DNA from: an uncultured Collinsella sp.
Lineage (GTDB): Bacteria; Actinomycetota; Coriobacteriia; Coriobacteriales; Coriobacteriaceae
NCBI GenBank assembly: GCA_902494245.1
Contig: CABUSR010000003.1
Coordinates: 14,253 to 78,252, forward strand
DNA length: 64,000 bases
Reading direction: 5' to 3'
In this document: piece by piece, positions 1 to 8,800 of the stretch
Numbering within the stretch: the stretch's first letter is position 1
Layout: each line of letters starts with the position of its first letter
Translations under genes and position numbers: made by a program
Notes under the pieces: model-generated
Told to the model about the DNA's origin: nothing
The model's input: only the letters and a program-made list of their open reading frames with translations
Databases searched by the model: none

Positions 1-2086
1 TGCCCGAAACCTTGGCGCCGAGCACCTTGAGCGCCGCGCCCGCCTCGTCGCGGGTGCGGTTGACGAGCGTGCCGGTAAGCACGAAGGTCAGACCCGCGAG
101 CGGCTGCGCATCGGCGAGCTCGCCTGCCACGCCAGCGTCGGCTGCGGCTTGCGCGTGCGCGGCGCCCAAGTCGACCTCGAGCGACAGGCCCGCCTGGCGC
201 AGGCGTTCCAGCACGGCGAGATTCTCGGGCACGGCCAGGAACTGCTTGACGCTCGCCGCAATCTTGGGACCGATGCCCTCGCACTCGGCGATGTCCTCCT
301 CACTCGCCAAAATGAGCTTGTCAATCGACAGGAATCGCTCGGCGATGACTTCGCCCACGCTCTTGCCCACGTGGCGGATGCCCAAGGCAAACAGCACGCG
401 ACCGAGCGGCTGGCTCTTGGACTTGTTGAGCTCGGCGATGATCTTTTCAGCCGTCTTGAGGCCCACCGGGATGGGGTCGCCCTTCTTGACGCCCTTTTTG
501 CTGTTGGAGCTGGCATAGGTGCGGCCCGTGTCCAGACCGGCGATGTCGTCGACCGTGAGCTGGTAGAAGTCCGCGACATCGTGGATCAGCCCGGCGGCGA
601 TCATCTTGTCGACGATCTCGTCGCCTAGGCCGTCGACGTCCATGCAGCCGCGGCTCACCCAGTGGAGCAGACGCTCCTTGAGCTGCGCGGGGCAGTCGAT
701 GGAGACGCAGCGGTAGGCAACCTCGCCATCCTCGTGGACCACGGGGCTACCGCACACGGGGCAGACCTCGGGCATGTGCCAGTCGACCGAATCGGCCGGG
801 CGCTTGTCGAGCACCGGGCCCACGACCTCGGGGATTACGTCGCCCGCCTTGTGCACGATGATGGTATCGCCCTCGCGCACGTTTTTGCGACGGATCTCGT
901 CGATATTGTGCAGCGTGGCGCGCGCGATGGTGGAGCCGGCAACCGTCACCGGGTCGAACTCGGCGACCGGCGTGAGCACGCCGGTGCGGCCCACCTGGAT
1001 GCGAATTTCGCGCAGGACGGTCTGCTTTTCCTCGGGCGGGAACTTAAAGGCAATGGCCCAGCGCGGCGCGCGGGCGGTAAAGCCCAGGTCGAGCTGCTGC
1101 TGGAAGCTGTCGACCTTTACGACCACGCCGTCGATGTCGTAATCCAGGTCGCCGCGGTGCTCGAGCGCCTGGGCACAGAACTCGTGAACCTCGGCGGGTG
1201 TGGCGCAACGGGCAACGTTAGGGTTGACGCTGAAGCCGGCGCTACGCAGCCAATCGAGGAACTCGCGCTGGCTGTGGACGTGCAGCGGATCGGTATCGGC
1301 GATGGCGTAGATAAAGGTGGCAAGATCGCGGCGCGCCGTGACCTTGGGGTCCTTTTGGCGCAGGCTGCCGGCGGCGGCGTTGCGCGGGTTGGCGAAGGGG
1401 TCGCGCCCCTCGGCATCGGCCTCGTCGTTCAGGCGCACAAAGCTGCCCTTAGGCATGTAGACCTCGCCGCGTACTTCGATGGTACGTTCGCGGTCGGCAC
1501 CCATGTGGGCGAGCGCCGGCTCGGACAGGTGCATGGGCACATCCTTGATGGTACGCACGTTAAGCGACACGTCCTCGCCCGTGGTGCCGTCGCCGCGCGT
1601 GGCAGCGCGCACAAAGGTGCCGTTTTGGTAGGTAAGCGCCACGCCCAGACCGTCGATCTTAAGCTCGCAGGTATAGGTGACGCTACCGGCACCGAGCGCA
1701 TCCTCGGTGCGCTGGAGCCACGCGTCGAGCTCGTCCAGATCCATGGCATCGTCCATGGAATACATGCGTGCCATGTGCGTGACCGGCGTAAACTGCTCGC
1801 TCACGTAGCCGCCCACGCGCTGGGTATAGCTATCGGGCGTTACCAAATCGGGGTAGGTCGCCTCGATTTCCTGCAGCTCAACGAGCATTTTGTCGAAGGC
1901 GGCGTCCGTGATCTCGGGTGCGTCGAGCATGTAGTAGCGGTACGCGTGGTAATCGAGCTCGTGGCGCAGCTCGGCCGCGCGCGCTGCCGCCTGGGCACGG
2001 GCGTCGGTCGGTGCAGCGGTATCCGCGCTTGCGGGCGTTTCGGTATCGATGTCCACGCCGTCACCAAACAGGCTCGATTGCTCCAT
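1..2086 (-). CDS. ligA: NAD-dependent DNA ligase LigA (3' end outside window)
   Basis: Seals nicks in replication and repair using NAD+. Reading from ATG at 2086, the protein has the N-terminal Ia region (YHAYRYY near residue 47), the adenylation motif KIDG with catalytic Lys about residue 143, a Cys4-type zinc finger (CPVCG followed by CVSIDC), helix-hairpin-helix repeats (GIRHVGKS, CEGIGPKIA) and the start of a BRCT domain (PLAGLTFVLTGTL). The frame is still open at base 1, so about 695 codons are present and the rest of the BRCT domain lies outside. An acidic, Ala-rich stretch of about 30 residues precedes the Ia domain. The gene is transcribed away from a 204-bp inverted-repeat element that begins about 110 bases upstream. 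Confidence 0.97.
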   Translation of the reverse strand, partial: MEQSSLFGDGVDIDTETPASADTAAPTDARAQAAARAAELRHELDYHAYRYYMLDAPEITDAAFDKMLVELQEIEATYPDLVTPDSYTQRVGGYVSEQFTPVTHMARMYSMDDAMDLDELDAWLQRTEDALGAGSVTYTCELKIDGLGVALTYQNGTFVRAATRGDGTTGEDVSLNVRTIKDVPMHLSEPALAHMGADRERTIEVRGEVYMPKGSFVRLNDEADAEGRDPFANPRNAAAGSLRQKDPKVTARRDLATFIYAIADTDPLHVHSQREFLDWLRSAGFSVNPNVARCATPAEVHEFCAQALEHRGDLDYDIDGVVVKVDSFQQQLDLGFTARAPRWAIAFKFPPEEKQTVLREIRIQVGRTGVLTPVAEFDPVTVAGSTIARATLHNIDEIRRKNVREGDTIIVHKAGDVIPEVVGPVLDKRPADSVDWHMPEVCPVCGSPVVHEDGEVAYRCVSIDCPAQLKERLLHWVSRGCMDVDGLGDEIVDKMIAAGLIHDVADFYQLTVDDIAGLDTGRTYASSNSKKGVKKGDPIPVGLKTAEKIIAELNKSKSQPLGRVLFALGIRHVGKSVGEVIAERFLSIDKLILASEEDIAECEGIGPKIAASVKQFLAVPENLAVLERLRQAGLSLEVDLGAAHAQAAADAGVAGELADAQPLAGLTFVLTGTLVNRTRDEAGAALKVLGAKVSG

Positions 2087-2194
2087 AGCGGCACTCCTTC
2101 GCTCGATTTCAAACGGATACTAGAGTACCACCGGTCACGATAGGGCCGAATAACCCTTTCGAACCGCACCGAATCGGCAGCCGCCAGACTGGGG

Positions 2195-2398
2195 TGGACA
2201 GTTAGTTCAGATACGTATAAATCCTAGAGCTGAATCAGGCACGAACACCCCTGTTTCAACTAATTTGGGCTCCTCGAGACCATGTAAACGTCCCGCTCTC
2301 CGTCCCAAACGCCCATTCGAGCCCCATTCCAATCAAATAATTGCTCAAAACGCATCCCAAGTTGCCCCAGATTTATACGTATCTGAACTAACTGTCCA
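2195..2398. repeat. 204-bp element with perfect 29-bp terminal inverted repeats
   Basis: The arm at 2195-2223 (starts TGGACAGTTAGTTCAGATAC) is an exact reverse complement of 2370-2398; 146 bases lie between. No transposase is encoded. A 76-codon open frame on the minus strand (2260-2490) runs through the right arm but has no recognisable domain. No clear target duplication is visible at the edges. The element sits upstream of ligA and downstream of htrA. It could be a MITE-like element or an invertible segment. Apart from it and the terminator at 2468-2508, I see nothing else in 2087-2534. Confidence 0.85.
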
Positions 2399-2467
2399 GG
2401 CCATTCCGAACTAAGCCTCTTGCCAGCCACAAGTGATCCGTTTTCCTCCGCCCCCAACGGACCAATA

Positions 2468-2508
2468 AGAAAAGAGGGGCTGTCCCGCATTGGTGGGACA
2501 GCCCCTCT
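2468..2508 (-). terminator. Rho-independent terminator after htrA
   Basis: Arms 2473-2486 and 2495-2508 pair perfectly over 14 bp (AGAGGGGCTGTCCC) with an 8-base loop. On the minus strand the stem is followed by TTTTC, 27 bases past the htrA stop. Confidence 0.9.
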
Positions 2509-2534
2509 GGCATTGGTATGTGCGATACGGCTCG

Positions 2535-3995
2535 TTAGTAACCCTGGCCGTAGCCCTGACCCTGGCCCTGCTGGCCTAGCAGCTCCTCCAGGTACTGGCG
2601 CAGCTGCTCGTCGGTAATACCGCCGTTGCCGGTGTCGGTCGAACTGTCGTCCTGCTGCTGGTTCTGCAGCTCCTCATCGGAGCCCAGCTCAACCGTGACC
2701 TTCTTCTCTTCCTTGCCGCGCATGAGCGTGATCTCGACCTTCTCGCCCACCTCGTGGCTGCGCAGTGCGATGATCAGGCCATCGGCGCTCGTGATCTCGT
2801 CGTCACCCAGCTTGGTAATGACGTCGCCCTCCTGAATGCCGGCCTTGGCAGCAGGACCATCCTCAACGACGCTCGCCACGTACGCACCGCTATCGGTGCT
2901 CAGCTTGTTGGTGCGGGCGTTGAGCGCATTGACGCTCGAAAGCGTAGCGCCCATGTACGGATGCACCGGTGTCTTGCCGTCGATAATCTGGTCGGCAATG
3001 TTCTTGGCGTAGTTAACGGGAATAGCAAAGCCCACGCCCGAGCTGGAGCCCGAGTAGCTCTCGATGAGCGAGTTGATGCCCACGAGCTCGCCGTTGTCAT
3101 TGACGAGCGCGCCGCCGGAGTTGCCCGGGTTGATGGCGGCATCGGTCTGGATCATGTTGGCGTAGATAGTGTTGCCGCTGGTAGAGCTCATGGCCGTGGA
3201 GCGGTAGAGCGCCGAGACGATACCGGTGGAGACAGACTGCTCGTTGCCAAACGGCGAACCGATCGCCATGACCCACTCGCCCACGTTGAGCTTGGAGGAA
3301 TCACCGATCTCGATCGGCGTGAGCTTGGAGGCGTCGGCGTCCTTGAGCTTGATGACGGCCAGGTCGCTCGAAGCATCGTTGCCCACGAACTCGGCCTCGT
3401 AGGTGGTGCCGTCGTCCATGGTGACCACGTACTGGTCGTAGCCGTCGACCACGTGGTTGTTGGTGAGGATGTGACCCTCGGTATCGAGCACAACACCCGA
3501 ACCGACGCTGCCCGAGCTGTCCGACTCGTCGGCAGACTGCGAAAGCGAGCCATTCTGGCTACCGCTCGAAGTGGCGGTAATGGAAACCACGGAGGGCAGG
3601 GCCTTAGCAGAAACGGCCTCGGCCAGCGTGGTGTCCTCGGAGTCAATGGTGATCTTTTGCGTCGACGAACCCGAAGCACCCGCCGTCACGGCATTCTTGC
3701 CGCCACCGATATCGAGCGTGCCGCTCATAATGAGCGCAATGACCAGCAGGGCTCCGCAGGCACAGCCGGCGAGTGCCGTAATAAAGATCGGCAGCTTTTT
3801 GGTCTTGGTCTTGACCACCGTGTGCTTGTTCACGACCTGTTGGCCGCCCAGCGGCTTGCCGGTCTGCGTGTCGTAGGCCTGCACGTAGGGAATGTTGCCG
3901 TCGGCAGGCGTCGACTCAACCTGTACGCGCGGTTGCTGCTGAGTCTCGCCGGCGTGGCCCGCATCCTGGGGATGCTGGGAATCGTACTCGCTCAT
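2535..3995 (-). CDS. htrA: HtrA/DegP-type membrane-anchored serine protease with one PDZ domain
   Basis: Surface quality-control protease. The ATG at 3995 is preferred over one 39 bases upstream because GAAAGGATC lies just before it. The 486-residue protein has a cytosolic N-terminus of about 67 residues, one membrane segment (about 68-90), a Ser/Asp-rich linker, a trypsin-like domain with His181 (TNNHVVDG), Asp211 (SDLAVIKL) and Ser293 (NPGNSGGAL), and a C-terminal PDZ domain (GPAAKAGIQEGDVI). It ends in a Gly/Gln/Tyr-rich tail (GQGQGYGQGY). The architecture is that of Gram-positive HtrA. It is single-gene, with hairpins on both sides. Confidence 0.95.
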   Translation of the reverse strand: MSEYDSQHPQDAGHAGETQQQPRVQVESTPADGNIPYVQAYDTQTGKPLGGQQVVNKHTVVKTKTKKLPIFITALAGCACGALLVIALIMSGTLDIGGGKNAVTAGASGSSTQKITIDSEDTTLAEAVSAKALPSVVSITATSSGSQNGSLSQSADESDSSGSVGSGVVLDTEGHILTNNHVVDGYDQYVVTMDDGTTYEAEFVGNDASSDLAVIKLKDADASKLTPIEIGDSSKLNVGEWVMAIGSPFGNEQSVSTGIVSALYRSTAMSSTSGNTIYANMIQTDAAINPGNSGGALVNDNGELVGINSLIESYSGSSSGVGFAIPVNYAKNIADQIIDGKTPVHPYMGATLSSVNALNARTNKLSTDSGAYVASVVEDGPAAKAGIQEGDVITKLGDDEITSADGLIIALRSHEVGEKVEITLMRGKEEKKVTVELGSDEELQNQQQDDSSTDTGNGGITDEQLRQYLEELLGQQGQGQGYGQGY

Positions 3996-4021
3996 AGCTG
4001 CGATCCTTTCGTCAAATAACC

Positions 4022-4049
4022 AAAGGCCCGCCAAACATGTGGCGGGCCA
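4022..4049 (-). terminator. Hairpin between the GlnR-like gene and htrA
   Basis: Arms GGCCCGCCA (4026-4034) and TGGCGGGCC (4041-4049) pair perfectly. On the minus strand the stem is followed by only TTTGG, so it is either a weak terminator or part of the htrA leader. Confidence 0.5.
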
Positions 4050-4159
4050 TCATTGTTCACGTTGAGTTGTACCCCAATATGCGGGCGCAAGTGTATGAGA
4101 ACGCAATCTTTTAGGAAGGCTTAAGTTCTGCCGCAGACCCGAAAGGAATCCGTACCTGC

Positions 4160-4199
4160 GTCAAAACCACCACAAAAGTGCCTGTCCCCTTTGTGGTGG
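4160..4199 (-). terminator. Terminator after the GlnR-like regulator
   Basis: Arms 4167-4176 (CCACCACAAA) and 4190-4199 pair perfectly, followed on the minus strand by TTTTG. The loop contains GGGGACAGGCAC, related to GGGACAG-bearing fragments elsewhere in the window (18497, 38229, 41537). Confidence 0.7.
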
Positions 4200-4203
4200 A
4201 AAT

Positions 4204-4866
4204 CTAGTCCTTAAACAGATAGCCCACGCCGCGGACGGTGGTGATGTGCGCCGCAATCTGCGGGCCCACCTTGGAGCGGATGCGTCGGATGTGCACGTCG
4301 ACGGTACGCGTACCGCCGCAGTACTCAAAGCCCCACACGCGGTGCAGCAGCACCTCGCGGCTGTAGGCACGGTTGGGATGCGTAGCCAAAAAGCTCAGCA
4401 GCGAGTACTCCATCAGCGTCAGGTCGATGGGCTCGCCATCGAGCGTCACCTGGTAGGTAGCCAGGTTGATCTCGAGGTTATCGATGTTGAGCACATCGTC
4501 GGCGGTAACGGTCTCCTCCTCGCCCATCAGGCGCTGCGCACGAGCCTTGAGCTCGTTGGGCGTCGCCGTGGGGCATACAAAGTCGGCATGCGCGTGATTG
4601 GGCAGGCGCAAGGTACCGAGTGCCTCGTCGTCGACGATCACCAGCATGGGGACGCCGCCGCGGTCGTCGAGCCATTTGGCAATCTGATCGATGCGGTCGC
4701 TGCGGATGCCATCGGAATCGAGAATCAGCAGGTCAAAGTCGTGCGCTGCAGTCGGCGAATCGGGGGTTGCCAGGCTCACCTCGACACCCAGGGTGGTCGT
4801 CAAGCTGCGGGCAAACTCGTGGAAGCGCGTCGTGCGCGCCATGAACAGGGCACTCTTTTCGGACAT
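4204..4866 (-). CDS. Orphan OmpR-family regulator, GlnR-like
   Basis: DNA-binding regulator of 220 residues. The C-terminal 95 residues are a PhoB/OmpR winged helix (LTLMEYSLLSFL, HIRRIRSKVG, VRGVGYLF). The N-terminal receiver-like domain keeps an Asp at the end of its third strand (LILDSDG), but it lacks the paired acidic residues after strand 1 and the conserved Lys of strand 5 (here DFVCPTATP). It probably does not work as a normal phospho-receiver, and no kinase gene is adjacent. This degenerate-receiver design, 50 bases downstream of glnA on the same strand, matches actinobacterial GlnR, so a nitrogen-assimilation role is inferred. Start chosen at 4866 because GGAGG precedes it by 7 bases. 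Confidence 0.82.
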   Translation of the reverse strand: MSEKSALFMARTTRFHEFARSLTTTLGVEVSLATPDSPTAAHDFDLLILDSDGIRSDRIDQIAKWLDDRGGVPMLVIVDDEALGTLRLPNHAHADFVCPTATPNELKARAQRLMGEEETVTADDVLNIDNLEINLATYQVTLDGEPIDLTLMEYSLLSFLATHPNRAYSREVLLHRVWGFEYCGGTRTVDVHIRRIRSKVGPQIAAHITTVRGVGYLFKD

Positions 4867-4916
4867 ATCGGCCTCCAAAGAAATGAGCTCAATCGTACTG
4901 GAACAAGCCAGCGCGA

Positions 4917-6254
4917 TTAGGAGTTCGCCAGGTAGTGCTTAATCTCCCACTCGGTGATCGTAGACTCAAACTTATGCCACTCGTCGCGCTTCTTTTTGAG
5001 GAAGAAGCTATGGATATGCTCGCCGAGGGCATCCTTCATAAACTGCGAGTCCTCAAACACGTCGAGCGCCTCTTTGAGCGAACGCGGCAGCGGCGTGTAG
5101 CCGGCCTCGACCATCTGGCGGTCGGTGAGCTTGAGCGTCTCGGCCGTTGCCTCGGGCGGGAGCTCCAGCTTGCGCTCGATGCCGTCCAGACCAGCCGCCA
5201 GCGTGACGGCGTTGACCAGGTACGGGTTGGCCATGGGGTCGGGGCTGCGAAGCTCGATGCGCGTGGACAGCTGCTTGCCGGGCTTGTAGACCGGGATGCG
5301 GACCATACTCGCGCGGTTGCGCAGGCCCCACGTGGCGTACTGCGGCACGGAGTCGCCGCCCGTGGTGATGCGCTTGTACGAGTTGACCGTGGGGTTGGTG
5401 ATGGCGCTAATCTCGCGGGCATGCGCCAGGATGCCGGCCATGTAGTGCTTGGCGACGTCGGAAAGATGGTACTTCTCGTCGTCCTCGCCCCAAAAAACGT
5501 TGTTGCCGTCGTGGTCGAACAGCGACTGGCACAGGAACATAGCGCTGCCGTCCTCGCCCGCCAACGGCTTGGGCATAAAGGAGGCGTGGCAACCGCTCTC
5601 GTAGGCCTGCTGCTTAATGATGAGCTTGGCCGTGGTGATGGCATCGGACATGCTAAGGGCCTCGGCGTGGCGCAGGCTCATGCCGTGCTGCGAGCGGCCG
5701 GCGGCGTGGAAGGTGTACTCCACGGGCACGGACATCTTCTCGAGCGTGAGGACCGTGTTGCGGCGCAGGTCGCGGGCGGCATCGCTCACCGAAAGATCGA
5801 AGTAGCCCACGTTGTCGAGCGGCTCGGGCGTGTGCTCGTCGGGGAAGTAGTAATACTCCAGCTCGGCACCCACGTTGAGCAGGTAGCCAGCCTTCTCGGC
5901 CTTGCGGAACATGCGGCGCAGGGCATCGCGCGGGTCGCCGGCAAACGGCTTGCGATCGGGAGTGCACACGTCGCAGAACACGCGGGCGACGCCGTTATGG
6001 CTCGGACGCCATGGCAGAATCTGGAAGGTCGAAGCATCGGGGAATGCGAGCATGTCGGCTTCCTCGGGCGTGGCAAAGCCCTCGATGGCGGAGCCGTCAA
6101 AGCCAATACCCTCCTCAAAAGCGACCTCGAGGTCCTCGGGGCTAATGGCAAAGTTCTTGAGGCGGCCGAGAATGTCGACAAACCACAGACGCACAAAGCG
6201 GATGTCACGCTGCTCTACGGAGCGGAGTACGTAATCGATGTTCTGCTGGTTCAT
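4917..6254 (-). CDS. glnA: Glutamine synthetase, type I
   Basis: Makes glutamine from glutamate, ammonia and ATP. The 445-residue length fits the GSI class. Visible motifs are the beta-grasp N-terminus (IRFVRLWFVDILGRLKNF), the latch region (GIGFDGSAIEGF), the Glu metal ligands (GAELEYYYF), HASFMPKP, and the substrate loop with NRASMVRIP. The place where adenylylated enzymes have KNLYDLP reads LPPEATAETL, so GlnE-type adenylylation is unlikely and the enzyme resembles GSI-alpha. Start supported by AAGGGGAGC before the ATG. It is probably cotranscribed with the GlnR-like gene. Confidence 0.95.
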   Translation of the reverse strand: MNQQNIDYVLRSVEQRDIRFVRLWFVDILGRLKNFAISPEDLEVAFEEGIGFDGSAIEGFATPEEADMLAFPDASTFQILPWRPSHNGVARVFCDVCTPDRKPFAGDPRDALRRMFRKAEKAGYLLNVGAELEYYYFPDEHTPEPLDNVGYFDLSVSDAARDLRRNTVLTLEKMSVPVEYTFHAAGRSQHGMSLRHAEALSMSDAITTAKLIIKQQAYESGCHASFMPKPLAGEDGSAMFLCQSLFDHDGNNVFWGEDDEKYHLSDVAKHYMAGILAHAREISAITNPTVNSYKRITTGGDSVPQYATWGLRNRASMVRIPVYKPGKQLSTRIELRSPDPMANPYLVNAVTLAAGLDGIERKLELPPEATAETLKLTDRQMVEAGYTPLPRSLKEALDVFEDSQFMKDALGEHIHSFFLKKKRDEWHKFESTITEWEIKHYLANS

Positions 6255-6388
6255 GTCGCTCCCCTTTCTTTCGGGCGGGTTTCGACTGGTCTATATCGCA
6301 GATACTATCGCAGAAAAATGTTTCCGCAGGGTTAAAGCGTATCAAGCGCTCAAAAAACGTGCGCGAACAGGCCGTTGCGAACGAGCGG

Positions 6389-7411
6389 TTAGCGCGAGGT
6401 CGATGCGCGGTGTTCGATGTGGCCGGGGATCTCGATGCGTTTGGGCGCCAGCTTTGCGGCCTCGCCCACGGTGGTGGTAACGACGTCGATGCGCTCGGAC
6501 AGGCGCTCGACTACGCGCTCGGCAATGGTGAGGGTGTCCTGCGCGGCCGTGGTGACGCCGCCAAAGAGCACATGGTTCCAGGGGTAGTCGTCAAACGTCG
6601 CGATCTTGAGCCCCGCCGGCAGCGAGGGACCAAGCTGCGCCAGCGCCTCGGTCAGACGCAGGAAAACCAGGCCGTTGACGGCGATAAGGCCGAGCCTTTT
6701 GCCCGCGTAGTCGCGGATGGTCTTGTCCAAACGGCCAACGCCCGTGGCGCCACCGTCGGCCAGGGTGACGACCTCGCCCGCAAGGCCGCGGCGCGAAAGC
6801 TCGTCGGCAAAGGCCTCGGCGCGCTCTCGACGCACGGGGCTATCGTCGCTTGCCTCGGTGAGCAGGCACAGACGCTCGCTGCCCGCAGCTGCCAAGGCGT
6901 CTACCAAGCCGGCGACCAGCTCACGGTTGTTAGATGTCACCAGGTCAACACCGCCGTCGGCAACGTCGCGGTCGAGCAGCACGACGGGCAGACGTCCCGC
7001 TGCCGCGGCGATCGCCTCGTCATTGCCTCCGCAGGTGTTGACGACCAGGCCGTCCACGCCGGCATCGATAAGTCTGGTGAGCGACTCCGCTTCCTTAGCG
7101 GGGTCGTTGCCGCTAATGGCCGTCATGAGCGAGCAGCCGCGCGCCGCGGCGCTGGCGGAAAGGCCCTCGAGCATGGCGCTCGAGAACGGGTTGGCGATGT
7201 CAGCCAGAATCACACCGATGAGGTTCGTACGCGAGCTGCGCAGATTGCGCGCGGCGGCACGTGGGCGATAGCCGGTGCGCTCGATAACTGCCGCGATGCG
7301 AGCACGGGTCTCCTCGGTCATTTGCCCGGGGCGGTTGTTGAGATAGCGCGAGACCGTGGCCGGGCTCACGCCCGCCTCGGCGGCAATGTCCTTGATTCTC
7401 ATCTGCGCCAT
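6389..7411 (-). CDS. LacI-family repressor, probable KDG-catabolism regulator
   Basis: A 340-residue LacI/GalR repressor: N-terminal helix-turn-helix (IKDIAAEAGVSPATVSRYLN), hinge (AAARNLRSSRTNLIGV) and periplasmic-binding-protein-like effector domain. It diverges from KDG kinase, and the region between them carries two overlapping LacI-type operators (7513-7541). It is therefore likely to control kdgK-kdgA and itself. The effector is inferred to be KDG or its phosphate. Start MAQMRI is preceded by GGGG. Confidence 0.88.
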   Translation of the reverse strand: MAQMRIKDIAAEAGVSPATVSRYLNNRPGQMTEETRARIAAVIERTGYRPRAAARNLRSSRTNLIGVILADIANPFSSAMLEGLSASAAARGCSLMTAISGNDPAKEAESLTRLIDAGVDGLVVNTCGGNDEAIAAAAGRLPVVLLDRDVADGGVDLVTSNNRELVAGLVDALAAAGSERLCLLTEASDDSPVRRERAEAFADELSRRGLAGEVVTLADGGATGVGRLDKTIRDYAGKRLGLIAVNGLVFLRLTEALAQLGPSLPAGLKIATFDDYPWNHVLFGGVTTAAQDTLTIAERVVERLSERIDVVTTTVGEAAKLAPKRIEIPGHIEHRASTSR

Positions 7412-7474
7412 AGCGCACCCCGTTTCCCAATGTCGGCAGTCTGAGCCATTTTAGGCATTTTTTAAAAATCTCGG

Positions 7475-7541
7475 TTGCAAAACGCTGTAGGTGAGTATAC
7501 TACAACTCGAAACGAAACCGATTTCGTAAACCGATTTCGGT
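7475..7541 (+). promoter_or_regulatory. kdgK promoter with tandem LacI operators
   Basis: A -10-like TATACT (7496-7501) has TTGCAA (7475-7480) upstream, with short spacing of 15. Just downstream are two near-palindromes, CGAAACCGATTTCG (7513-7526) and ACCGATTTCGGT (7530-7541), typical of LacI-family operators and placed to block transcription. Confidence 0.7.
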
Positions 7542-7543
7542 GA

Positions 7544-7601
7544 GCGTTGGCACACAGGTGCAAAGACGCACCCTACCGTCTTGGCACCTGCGTGCCAACG
7601 C
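7544..7601 (+). promoter_or_regulatory. Long hairpin in the kdgK leader
   Basis: Arms 7544-7561 and 7584-7601 (GCGTTGGCACNCAGGTGC) pair over 18 bp with one mismatch. An inner 6-bp stem (AAGACG 7563-7568, CGTCTT 7577-7582) extends it. It lies in the transcribed leader, 43 bases before the kdgK start, and has no U-run. It is a structured leader of unknown role. Confidence 0.75.
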
Positions 7602-7643
7602 CATATCAAAGGTGTACGCACGAGTAAAAGGAGCTGCGCGACC

Positions 7644-8678
7644 ATGGGTAAAACGGTTCTTACCTTCGGCGAGATCATGATGAGACTCTCACCCAAAGAC
7701 CACCTGCGTATTGAGCAGGCAACCGAGTTTGACGTCCGCTACGGCGGCGCCGAGGCCAACACTGCGCTTTCCCTGGCCTACCAGGGCGACAAGGCCGCTT
7801 ACGTCTCCGTTGTCCCGGCCAACCGTCTGGGCGAGTGCGCCCTGCGTTCGCTGAAGGCCTACGACGTCGACACCACGCGCGTCGTGCGTCAGGGCGACCG
7901 CCTTGGCTCCTATGTGTTTGAGGTCGGTGCCTCGCAGCGCGGCAACGGTTGCGTCTACGACCGCAAGTACTCTGCCATCAACATGGCCAAGCGCGACGTC
8001 TTTGACTGGGACGAGATCCTCAAGGGCATCGATGTCTTCTATTTCTCCGGCGTGACCCCCGCCGTCTCCGATGAGATGGCTGCCGCCTGCAAGGATGCCC
8101 TCACCGCCTGCCGCGCCAAGGGCATCACGACCGTGTGCGACGTGAACTATCGCGGCAAGATGTGGTCGCCCGAGAAGTCGCAGGCCACCATGAAGGAGCT
8201 CCTGCCGCTCGTCGACATCTGCATCGCCAACGACGAGGACGCACCCGCCGGCCTCGGCATGACCTGCGTCTCCGGCTCCCTTGCCCACGGCATCGAGGAG
8301 CGCGACACCTACGTCGAGATGGCCCGTCAGATTTGCGCCGAGTACGGCTGCAAGAAGGTCGCTTCGGTCGTCCGCAACATCTCCTGCGTCGAGCGCTCCA
8401 TCTGGATGGGCATGCTCTATGACGCCGAGAGCGGCGAGCACTGGTTCTCCCCTGCTCACGATGTGCACGTGCTTGAGGGTGTTGCCGCCGGCGACGCTTT
8501 CAACGCCGGCCTCGTCCATGCCCTCATCAACGACTTTGACCCGCAGGACGCCGTCAACTATGCGATTGCAGCCTCGATCCTCAAGCTCACCATCAAGGGC
8601 GATTCCAACTTGGTGACCGCAGGCGAGATCGCATCCGTGGCATCAGCCGCCGACGGTGGCACCCGCGTCGCGCGCTAG
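7644..8678 (+). CDS. kdgK: 2-keto-3-deoxygluconate kinase (PfkB family)
   Basis: Phosphorylates KDG to KDPG. The 344-residue PfkB/ribokinase protein starts at 7644 behind AAAAGGAG. It has the KdgK-like N-terminus (TFGEIMMRLSP), the substrate glycines (YGGAEANTALSLA), NYRGKMW, and the anion-hole/catalytic motif (GVAAGDAFNAGL, Asp as base). A KDPG aldolase follows 254 bases later on the same strand, so the pair forms the common lower end of the uronate routes encoded further along. Confidence 0.93.
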   Translation: MGKTVLTFGEIMMRLSPKDHLRIEQATEFDVRYGGAEANTALSLAYQGDKAAYVSVVPANRLGECALRSLKAYDVDTTRVVRQGDRLGSYVFEVGASQRGNGCVYDRKYSAINMAKRDVFDWDEILKGIDVFYFSGVTPAVSDEMAAACKDALTACRAKGITTVCDVNYRGKMWSPEKSQATMKELLPLVDICIANDEDAPAGLGMTCVSGSLAHGIEERDTYVEMARQICAEYGCKKVASVVRNISCVERSIWMGMLYDAESGEHWFSPAHDVHVLEGVAAGDAFNAGLVHALINDFDPQDAVNYAIAASILKLTIKGDSNLVTAGEIASVASAADGGTRVAR

Positions 8679-8692
8679 TCCGTCTCCATTCC

Positions 8693-8732
8693 GCGGGCCG
8701 CAGCTTTCCAATCCCATACCCCTGCGGCCCGC
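8693..8732 (+). terminator. Hairpin after kdgK
   Basis: Perfect 11-bp arms GCGGGCCGCAG (8693-8703) and 8722-8732, 15 bases past the stop, with no U-run. It could attenuate kdgA expression or protect the kdgK mRNA end. Confidence 0.5.
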
Positions 8733-8800
8733 TCCCCGATTCCTCCGGCCGGGCAAAACCACCAGTCCCATTCCGGTTTTGTCTGGCATCCCCTACACGA

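Noticed and set aside
2260..2490. 76-codon frame within the 204-bp repeat
   Set aside because: Part of its sequence is fixed by the inverted repeat arm, there is no good start site and no recognisable domain, and it runs into the htrA terminator.
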